Assembly: GCA_030431085.1 (NCBI GenBank)
Contig: JAUIJW010000017.1
Location: forward strand, 1-20,877
Direction of reading: 5' to 3'
Origin: Bacteroidia bacterium
Lineage (GTDB): Bacteria > Bacteroidota > Bacteroidia > Flavobacteriales > Flavobacteriaceae
Length of the DNA stretch: 20,877 nucleotides
Shown here: piece by piece, positions 14,429 to 20,877 of the stretch
How the letters are laid out: every line of letters starts with the position of its first letter
How positions within the stretch are numbered: position 1 is the stretch's first letter
Position numbers and translations under genes: made by a program
The notes under the pieces: generated by a model
Database searches by the model: none
Seen by the model: only the letters and a program-made list of their open reading frames with translations
What the model was told of the DNA's origin: nothing

Positions 14429-15445
14429 TTATTTTTTGAGGAGGTAAATATAGACGGGAAAGTGATCACTATAACCGTTTACATATTTATTGTTTTCGAA
14501 GCTTCTTAACGGATACCCCTTATATTTTCCGGTAGATTGAATTAAAACATCGGGATTAAAAATACCAGCTTGATAATATTTAAAATTGCTATAAGAAGTA
14601 CCGCATAGATTAGGAGAGACTAAAATTTGATCGAATAAATACAGCCGATCTCTATAACCCAAACTATTTAAACCGTTTTTATACATAGTAAGCATGGGAT
14701 TGTAAAATAGTGAATCGTTCTGTTGTGTGAGGGTTAAAAGACTTTGATTAGTAGGGTTATCGTTAAAATCACCCATCAGAATAATTTTAGGATTGGAGTA
14801 TTCTTCTTGTAATCGATTTACAATTTGTTGGGTAACATAAGCTGCTTTTTGTCTTTTTGGAGCACTTTTTTGTTGGCCACCACGGCGTGAAGGCCAATGG
14901 CCAATAATGAGATGAATCAATTCGTCGTCTAGAACACCACTCACTAAGAGGATGTCTCTAGTGTAAATGCGCTGTCCCAAGTCATTCCACAATTTGACTT
15001 CAAATTTTTCTTGATGTATTGGTTTAAAATATTTTTTTTGATAAAGAAGTGCAACATCAATGCCGCGTTGATCGGGAGAATTAAAATGAATAGAGCGGTA
15101 AGGATAATTTTTAAGCTTAGATAGAGTCATTAAATCTTGTAAAACAGAATCATTTTCTATTTCGGCAAGCCCAATTAGCACCGGTGACATTTTGCTTTTA
15201 GAGCGCCCAATAGTATATATAGTTTGACCAATATTATTGATTTTTTGATGGTAAACTTTTGAGTTATATCGATTCTTACCGTTAGGCGTAAAATCATCAT
15301 CGAAAGTATTGGGGTGATTTATGGTATCAAAAAGGTTCTCAACATTATAAAAAGCAATCGTTCTTATTTTATAATCATTGGTTTGAAATTGAGGGGGTGA
15401 AATAAGTAGAATTAGTAAAAATAAGAACGATATATGAAGCTTCAT
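14429..15445 (-). CDS. secreted endonuclease/exonuclease/phosphatase family protein
   Basis: A 338-residue protein with a hydrophobic N-terminus (MKLHISFLFLLILLISPP) suggesting export; no lipobox cysteine. The EEP (DNase I/exonuclease III-like) active site looks complete: FYNVENLFD (32-40; Asn34), GLAEIEN (92-98; Glu95), QRGIDVALLY (126-135; Asp130), IIGHWPSRRGG (180-190; His183), GDFNDNP (225-231; Asp226, Asn228) and GYSDHFPV (324-331; Asp327, His328). Such enzymes cut phosphodiesters in nucleic acids or release phosphate from smaller phosphoesters with a divalent metal; the substrate is not decided by sequence. It is divergent from the TonB-dependent receptor gene, 143 bases away, and heads a three-gene minus-strand unit. 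Confidence 0.88.
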   Translation of the reverse strand: MKLHISFLFLLILLISPPQFQTNDYKIRTIAFYNVENLFDTINHPNTFDDDFTPNGKNRYNSKVYHQKINNIGQTIYTIGRSKSKMSPVLIGLAEIENDSVLQDLMTLSKLKNYPYRSIHFNSPDQRGIDVALLYQKKYFKPIHQEKFEVKLWNDLGQRIYTRDILLVSGVLDDELIHLIIGHWPSRRGGQQKSAPKRQKAAYVTQQIVNRLQEEYSNPKIILMGDFNDNPTNQSLLTLTQQNDSLFYNPMLTMYKNGLNSLGYRDRLYLFDQILVSPNLCGTSYSNFKYYQAGIFNPDVLIQSTGKYKGYPLRSFENNKYVNGYSDHFPVYIYLLKK

Positions 15446-15588
15446 TTGTAAATAAAAACAAAATCTTTCCTATTAGTGTTTCTACAATTTAAAAGTAAAC
15501 ATAAATAACACATTTTTTTTGAATGTTAACTTTTTTAGGAACCTAGAATTAATAATTACAAATTAACCAACCTTATATTCAGTGTATT

Positions 15589-18402
15589 ATGCTTATGAGA
15601 TTGTCTTTTCTCAGTATTTTTATTTTCAGTATTTCTGGAGTAACAGCTCAAAAAACAGGCTATATAAAAGGCGTTATTTTAAATAAAAAACAAAAAGACA
15701 CTTTGGCGAACGTTTTAGTAGAATTGTCTCCACTTGATAGAAGAGTAAAAACCGGTACTCAAGGTGAATTTATTTTTAAAAATTTACCAAATGGAACATT
15801 TCAAATACGTATTTCTGCGATAAATTATTCAGAAAGAATAATCCCAATTACAATTAATAAACAAGTATTATTTTATGATTTAGGAACCATTTTTTTAGAA
15901 ACAAACTTCGATCAAGTTATTGATGAAGGCATCATTACCTTATTGCCCGAAGATTTAGATCTTTCAGATGCTACAGAATCATCGAATATAACAGGGATAC
16001 TAACTTCTAGTTTAAACTTGTTTCAAAGAACAACGGCCTATGAGTTTAGTCCAACATTTTTTAGACCTCGGCAAGTCGATAGTAAATACCAAACTGTAAT
16101 GCTTAACGGACATAAGATTAACCAAATGTTTACCCACAGGGTAGAATGGTCTAATATTGGCGGTTTAAATGATGTGCTCCGGCACCAAGAAATTAGCGAG
16201 GGATTTAATCCGAGCCCATATAATTTTAATGAGATTGGAGGCACAACTAATATCTCAACCATAAGTAAAGCCTATAGAAAAGGCCTTAAATTGTCGTATG
16301 CTATGAGCAATAGAACCTATTTGGGTAGAGCTATGTTGAGTTATCATTCTGGTACGTTAGCCAATGGTTGGAATGTTTCAGTCTCCGGGTCGTATCGATT
16401 TGGGTCTACTGGCTTTAAAGAAGGCACACCTTATTTGGCGGGTTCGATATTTACAGCGATCGATAAAAAATTATCAAACCAGCACCAACTTAATTTTACG
16501 GCCTTATACGCTTATAATCAGAGGGGGAAATCAGGAGCGATTACCAATGAAGTTTATCGGTTAAAAGCCAATGATTACAACCCTAATTGGGGAACACAAC
16601 AGGGTAAAGTTAGAAGTGCAAGAATCAAAGAAGTGAGTCAGCCAATTTTTCAAATGAATCATTTTTACCAGGCGAATGAAAAGCTAAAAATCCATAGCAA
16701 TTTAAATTATCAGTTTGGACAAATTGCCAATTCAAGACTAGATTATGGAGGAGCACAAATAGTTGAAGATGGTGAGGGTAACAAAACCATTATTGGTAGA
16801 GGTATAAATCCAGATCCCACTTACTATCAAAAATTACCAAGCTACTTTTTAAGAGATCAGCAAAATCCAGATTATGAAAAGGCTTATTTAGCAGAACAAG
16901 ATTTTTTAGAAAATGGGCAAATCAAATGGCAAAGTCTTTATGAGGCCAATACCAATAATAATGATAGAAAAAATGCCATTTATGCTTTGTATAATGATGT
17001 AAGAGAAGAACGTCTGTGGGCGATCAACAACATGATAAATTGGAATATATCTCATCAATGGCAGTTGAATACAACCCTTAGTTATAAAAACTTTAAAGGA
17101 GAGCATTACGCCAGAATGGAAGATTTGCTTGGCGCGGAAGGATTTCTTGACGTTGATATATATGCAGATAATATTGTAGAAGCTCAAAACAATTTACAAA
17201 ACCCCAATAGAATTATAACTAAGGGAGAAAAATTTAAGTATCGCTATAACCTGTATGCTAGTCAATTAAATGGTTTTGTGCAGTTAAATTATCATACAAA
17301 AAAATTAGACCTAAAAAGTTCATTACAATGGCAAAATAGCACATATCAAAGAGAGGGTCTTTACGAAAATGGTAAATATCCAGGGAACTTATCTTTAGGT
17401 AAAAGTATGGCCCTAAATTTTAATGATTTTGGGATTAATCTAGGCGGGTTATACAAACTTACAGGTAGACATATATTACGAGGAAATATAGAATTTTTTA
17501 GTAAACCACCTAGCTTAAAAAACACTTTTTCAAACATTAGAGAGAGCAATAGAGTGGTGGATAATTTAGCTTCAGAAAAAATAGCTGCATTAGACTTAAG
17601 TTATTTGTGGAGGCATCAAAAATTTGAAACGAAAATATCTATCTACGGGATCAATATTAAAGATCAAACAGAGATTTCATTTTATTATGCCGATGGCTTG
17701 GTAGGATTAGACCAAGCAGAAAATACCGCTTTTGTTCAAGAGGTACTCACTGGGGTTGGTCAGCAACATTTTGGCTTAGAATGGGCATCTACCATTAATT
17801 TAACTAGTAGTTTAAAATTAAAAGGGGTAGCCTCAATAGGTCAGGCAATTTACAATAACAATCCAAACCTATACATTACCTCAGATGCTTTTGCAGGAAC
17901 TATAGATTACGGTTCTGCAGCCTTAAAAAATTATTTTATGGCCAATGGCCCTCAGCAAGCATTTTCATTAGGATTTGAGTATAGCGACCCAAAATATTGG
18001 TGGATAGGATTAACAGGTAATTTTTTTAATAAAACCTTTGTAGATATAGCGCCCATAATCAGGACCAAAAACTTTTATTTAGATCAAGATGGATTACCTA
18101 TAAATGATTACGATGAAGCGGTGGCTCAACAATTGTTAAGACAAGAAAAATTCGACTCCTATTTTTTAGTGAATGCCGTTGGAGGTAAATCATGGAAAAT
18201 TAAAAACTACTATGTGGGTTGTTTCGTAAGCCTTAGCAATATTCTCAATACAAAATACCAAACAGGAGGTTACGAACAGTCTAGAAATGCTAATTATAAA
18301 ACATTATTAGAAGATCGAACAAGAGAGAAACCATTGTTTGGACCCAAATACTGGTATGGCTACGGAACTACATTTTTTGTATCGATATATGTAAGAATTT
18401 AA
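15589..18402 (+). CDS. TonB-dependent outer-membrane receptor with CarboxypepD_reg-like N-domain
   Basis: A 937-residue outer-membrane receptor. ATG 15589 gives MLMRLSFLSIF; ATG 15595 two codons later gives an equally good signal peptide ending GVTAQ. Residues about 24-105 form the carboxypeptidase-regulatory-like domain (GYIKGVILNKKQKDTLANV, then GEFIFKNLPNGTFQIRISA) common in Bacteroidota receptors. The plug region is about 130-230 (TVMLNGHKINQMFTH, EISEGFNPSPYNFNEIGGTTN). The rest is a long beta-barrel with alternating aromatic strands, ending FFVSIYVRI. No SusD-like gene follows; the partner is a DUF5689 lipoprotein 10 bases on. The substrate cannot be deduced from sequence; the divergent nuclease gene suggests a nucleic-acid or phosphate-rich ligand (inference). 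Confidence 0.88.
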   Translation: MLMRLSFLSIFIFSISGVTAQKTGYIKGVILNKKQKDTLANVLVELSPLDRRVKTGTQGEFIFKNLPNGTFQIRISAINYSERIIPITINKQVLFYDLGTIFLETNFDQVIDEGIITLLPEDLDLSDATESSNITGILTSSLNLFQRTTAYEFSPTFFRPRQVDSKYQTVMLNGHKINQMFTHRVEWSNIGGLNDVLRHQEISEGFNPSPYNFNEIGGTTNISTISKAYRKGLKLSYAMSNRTYLGRAMLSYHSGTLANGWNVSVSGSYRFGSTGFKEGTPYLAGSIFTAIDKKLSNQHQLNFTALYAYNQRGKSGAITNEVYRLKANDYNPNWGTQQGKVRSARIKEVSQPIFQMNHFYQANEKLKIHSNLNYQFGQIANSRLDYGGAQIVEDGEGNKTIIGRGINPDPTYYQKLPSYFLRDQQNPDYEKAYLAEQDFLENGQIKWQSLYEANTNNNDRKNAIYALYNDVREERLWAINNMINWNISHQWQLNTTLSYKNFKGEHYARMEDLLGAEGFLDVDIYADNIVEAQNNLQNPNRIITKGEKFKYRYNLYASQLNGFVQLNYHTKKLDLKSSLQWQNSTYQREGLYENGKYPGNLSLGKSMALNFNDFGINLGGLYKLTGRHILRGNIEFFSKPPSLKNTFSNIRESNRVVDNLASEKIAALDLSYLWRHQKFETKISIYGINIKDQTEISFYYADGLVGLDQAENTAFVQEVLTGVGQQHFGLEWASTINLTSSLKLKGVASIGQAIYNNNPNLYITSDAFAGTIDYGSAALKNYFMANGPQQAFSLGFEYSDPKYWWIGLTGNFFNKTFVDIAPIIRTKNFYLDQDGLPINDYDEAVAQQLLRQEKFDSYFLVNAVGGKSWKIKNYYVGCFVSLSNILNTKYQTGGYEQSRNANYKTLLEDRTREKPLFGPKYWYGYGTTFFVSIYVRI

Positions 18403-18412
18403 ATCTAATATT

Positions 18413-19795
18413 ATGATTACCATAAATTATAAAGAATTATATGTCATATTATCACTATTGATATTATATGGCTGTGCCGATTTAAATGATTTTTCAATCC
18501 CTAAACCCCAAAGTATAGAACCAGTAATTGAAGTAAACACCTCGATAGAGTCTATAAAAAAAACTGCCGACCAATCAAATGATGAAGTTTATACATTTTC
18601 TCAACATGATAATGCGACCATTGAAGGCTATGTGATATCGAGTGACGAAGCAAACAATTGGTATAAAAAGCTTATCATACAAGACTTGCCTGAAAATCCA
18701 ACAGCTGGAGTTGAAATATGGATCGATCAAAAAAGTTATTTCGAAAAGTACAATTTAGGCAGAAAAGTTTACCTTAAAATGGCTGGTTTGTCTATACAAA
18801 ACACTTCTGGTTGTTATAAAATAGGTATGCAGAGAGAGGGTAGTTTATCTTCAATTCCGGAATCGTTACTTGATGATTTTATAATAAGATCTACAATCTC
18901 TACTCCAATAATTCCTAAAGAAATAAAGCTTGAAAATTTTAAAGAGAATCATGTAAACACGTTTATTCATCTAAAAAATGTTCAATTTAAGTATGATGAA
19001 CTCAATAAAACCCTAGCTGGAGAACCTTACGATTCGTTTGACGCAGAACGCGTGCTTTGGCAGTGCGATAATCAATTAACCACCATATTAAAAACCAGTG
19101 TTTATGCCAGTTTTAAAACTAATTTAATTTCAGAGAATAGCGGAAGTATTAAAGCCATTTTATCTAAAGATTTTTATGGTGAAAAGTTTGTATTAGTGAT
19201 TAATGACCCTTCTGAGATTGATTTTACGAATACTGAGAGGTGCGATCCTAGTTTTTTGAGTTGTGAGCAACAAAGTTTTGAAGGACAAAGGATACTCTTT
19301 TTAGAAGATTTTGAATCGATAACCAAAACAAGAGAACTTGAAGATAATGGTTGGATGAACACGAACATAAATTTTGGCAATGAAAGATTTTCAAAGGGCA
19401 CATCATTGGGCAATACTTTGGTAAGGATTTCTGCCTTCAATTCTGGAGAAAACACAGTGCAATCATGGTTGATAACTCCACTAATTAATAGGGGTGCTTT
19501 TAAAAATGCTTATCTCGAATTTGATACCAAGGCTTATTATGATAACGGAAAATTACTTACAGTATGGGTTGCTGAAGATTTTAAGGGAGATATAAAAGAA
19601 GCTAACTGGCAACAATTAAAGGCGCATATTCCAGTAGGGCCACCACATAGTTATGATTCAAATTGGGAGTCATCTGGTAAAATTGGATTGGCATGTGTGG
19701 GGAAAGAATTTGTAATAGGGTTTAGATATCAGGGCGGAGACCCACAATTGACAACAACTTATGAAATCGATAATATTAGAATTTTGGCAGATTAA
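18413..19795 (+). CDS. DUF5689 lipoprotein with OB-fold-like and C-terminal jelly-roll domains
   Basis: A 460-residue lipoprotein. The N-terminal hydrophobic stretch ends LILYGC, so Cys21 is the likely lipidation site. The following ADLND lacks a Lys-rich surface-export tag but has Asp residues near the cysteine. Residues about 68-126 read as an OB-fold-like DUF5689 unit (IEGYVISSDEANNWYKKLII, then GRKVYLKMAGL). A second beta-rich part spans about 180-270. From about 293 to the end a choice-of-anchor/jelly-roll-like domain is suggested by ILFLEDFE, GWMNTNI, SWLITPLI and YEIDNIRIL. OB-like domains in secreted nucleases of other phyla bind nucleic acid, which makes a binding role plausible but unproven. 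It is cotranscribed with the receptor and probably acts at the outer membrane as its accessory lipoprotein. Confidence 0.8.
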   Translation: MITINYKELYVILSLLILYGCADLNDFSIPKPQSIEPVIEVNTSIESIKKTADQSNDEVYTFSQHDNATIEGYVISSDEANNWYKKLIIQDLPENPTAGVEIWIDQKSYFEKYNLGRKVYLKMAGLSIQNTSGCYKIGMQREGSLSSIPESLLDDFIIRSTISTPIIPKEIKLENFKENHVNTFIHLKNVQFKYDELNKTLAGEPYDSFDAERVLWQCDNQLTTILKTSVYASFKTNLISENSGSIKAILSKDFYGEKFVLVINDPSEIDFTNTERCDPSFLSCEQQSFEGQRILFLEDFESITKTRELEDNGWMNTNINFGNERFSKGTSLGNTLVRISAFNSGENTVQSWLITPLINRGAFKNAYLEFDTKAYYDNGKLLTVWVAEDFKGDIKEANWQQLKAHIPVGPPHSYDSNWESSGKIGLACVGKEFVIGFRYQGGDPQLTTTYEIDNIRILAD

Positions 19796-19839
19796 ACAGT
19801 AAACCGCTCAAAAATAAAGTGTATCTAGAAAAAGCTGTG

Positions 19840-19847
19840 TAAATTTG
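19840..19847 (+). promoter_or_regulatory. TAnnTTTG -7 element immediately before hflX
   Basis: TAAATTTG is an exact consensus match whose last base is only four bases before the hflX ATG (19852). Transcription from it would begin at or very near the start codon. No -33 TTG at a normal distance is evident. Confidence 0.5.
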
Positions 19848-19851
19848 CAGT

Positions 19852-20877
19852 ATGATAGAAGAAAGAAAGATTAAGATTGAAAATGTAGTACTCATTGGAG
19901 TGATTACTAACCTACAAGATGAAGAAAAATCTAAAGAATATTTAGATGAATTGGAGTTTTTAACATTTACGGCTGGAGGTACTGCAGTTAAAAGGTTTAC
20001 TCAGAAGTTAGATTTTCCTAATCCAAAAACATTTATTGGTTCTGGTAAATTGGCAGAGGTTAAAGACTTTATTGATGCCAATCATGTTGAAACAGTCATT
20101 TTTGACGATGAATTATCTCCTGCCCAATTAAGAAATATTGAAAAGATATTGAATTGTAAAATTCTGGATAGAACCAATCTAATCCTAGATATTTTTGCCC
20201 AAAGAGCGCAAACGTCGTATGCAAGAACACAAGTAGAGTTAGCACAATGTCAATATTTATTACCACGTTTAACGAGAATGTGGACTCACCTAGAACGGCA
20301 AAAAGGAGGGATTGGTTTGAGAGGACCTGGGGAAACTGAAATCGAAACGGATAGAAGGATTATTCGTGATAAAATTACGTTGCTCAAAAAAAAGTTAAAA
20401 ACCATTGATAAACAAATGGCAATTCAGCGCAAGAATAGGGGCAAAATGGTTAGGGTAGCGCTTGTAGGGTATACCAATGTGGGCAAATCTACCCTTATGA
20501 ATGTGATTAGCAAAAGCGATGTGTTTGCAGAAAATAAGTTATTTGCCACTTTAGATACAACGGTAAGAAAAGTAGTTATTAGAAATATTCCTTTTTTATT
20601 GACAGATACCGTAGGGTTTATAAGAAAGTTACCCACGCAGCTTGTAGAATCATTTAAATCTACATTAGATGAGGTGCGTGAAGCAGACCTTGTATTGCAT
20701 GTGGTTGATATTTCTCATAAAAACTTTGAAGATCACATTACCTCTGTTAACGGTATATTAGAAGAGATTACCCCACCTAATGAAAAATTTGATAAGCCAA
20801 CGCTTATGGTTTTTAATAAAATAGATCAGTATGTCCATGAAGAAATAGAAGAAGATGATTTGGTTACCGAAAAAACC
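19852..20877 (+). CDS. hflX: GTPase HflX, 3' end cut by window edge
   Basis: The frame is open from ATG 19852 to the last base, giving 342 codons; the family is usually about 400-430 residues, so perhaps 60-80 are missing. The N-terminal HflX domain shows TFIGSGKLAEV (60-70), FDDELSPAQLRN (84-95), LDRTNLILDIFAQRAQT (105-121) and the signature GIGLRGPGETEIETDRR (153-169). The GTPase domain has G1 GYTNVGKST (206-214), TLDTT (233-237), G3 DTVGF (252-256) and G4 NKID (322-325). HflX binds the large ribosomal subunit and splits stalled or stress-inactivated 70S ribosomes. It is separated from the DUF5689 gene by 56 bases that contain its own promoter element, so it is probably a separate unit. Confidence 0.96.
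   Translation, partial: MIEERKIKIENVVLIGVITNLQDEEKSKEYLDELEFLTFTAGGTAVKRFTQKLDFPNPKTFIGSGKLAEVKDFIDANHVETVIFDDELSPAQLRNIEKILNCKILDRTNLILDIFAQRAQTSYARTQVELAQCQYLLPRLTRMWTHLERQKGGIGLRGPGETEIETDRRIIRDKITLLKKKLKTIDKQMAIQRKNRGKMVRVALVGYTNVGKSTLMNVISKSDVFAENKLFATLDTTVRKVVIRNIPFLLTDTVGFIRKLPTQLVESFKSTLDEVREADLVLHVVDISHKNFEDHITSVNGILEEITPPNEKFDKPTLMVFNKIDQYVHEEIEEDDLVTEKT

Noticed and set aside
15589..19795. Polysaccharide utilization locus (SusC/SusD pair)
   Set aside because: The gene after the receptor has no SusD helical TPR pattern and matches DUF5689 instead; no glycoside hydrolase is nearby.

Overview
The window is chromosomal DNA from a member of the Bacteroidota, most probably the family Flavobacteriaceae. 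It is AT-rich. Several intergenic regions carry the TAnnTTTG promoter element typical of that phylum. Gene families largely specific to the group are present: a DUF4292 lipoprotein, an HU-CCDC81/SPOR protein, a DUF5689 lipoprotein, a CarboxypepD_reg-like TonB-dependent receptor and short TonB C-terminal-domain proteins. I see no rRNA, tRNA, CRISPR array, transposase or phage gene.

Layout. (1) Bases 1-3885, plus strand: a tight envelope operon holding the 3' part of a sugar-phosphate nucleotidyltransferase, a secreted TPR protein, a DUF4292 lipoprotein and an EnvC-like coiled-coil/LytM protein that lacks the catalytic residues. (2) 3937-6260: a fructosamine-kinase-like gene converges on, and overlaps, an acyl-CoA thioesterase; behind the thioesterase lies a membrane-anchored SPOR-domain protein, both on minus. 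(3) 6385-8887: dprA on plus faces a minus-strand pair, a conserved protein of unknown function followed by a MORN-like/TonB-C protein. The latter appears to have lost its last ~36 residues to an in-frame TAA, and the remnant is still readable. (4) 9001-12795, plus strand: kbl, queD, lpxH and radA, closely packed and probably cotranscribed from a promoter in the divergent region 8888-9000, which carries evenly spaced dyad half-sites. (5) 12792-15445, minus strand: a secreted nuclease/phosphatase-fold protein, an outer-membrane beta-barrel protein and a small secreted TonB-C-like protein, probably one transcription unit. (6) 15589-19795, plus strand, divergent from region 5: a TonB-dependent receptor followed 10 bases later by a DUF5689 lipoprotein with OB-fold-like and jelly-roll parts. 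(7) 19852 to the end: hflX, cut by the window edge, with a promoter element almost touching its start codon.

How the genes fit together. Most are single-copy housekeeping functions: DNA processing (dprA, radA), lipid A synthesis (lpxH), queuosine or pterin synthesis (queD), threonine catabolism (kbl), ribosome rescue (hflX) and cell-wall hydrolase control (EnvC-like, SPOR). The most system-like part is 14429-19795, where a secreted endonuclease/phosphatase-fold enzyme stands back to back with an outer-membrane receptor and its surface-lipoprotein candidate. An extracellular nucleic-acid or phosphoester scavenging locus is a reasonable hypothesis but is not proven by the sequence. I did not find a clearly unprecedented system; the best anomalies are the nonsense-interrupted TonB-C gene and the operator-like array upstream of kbl.
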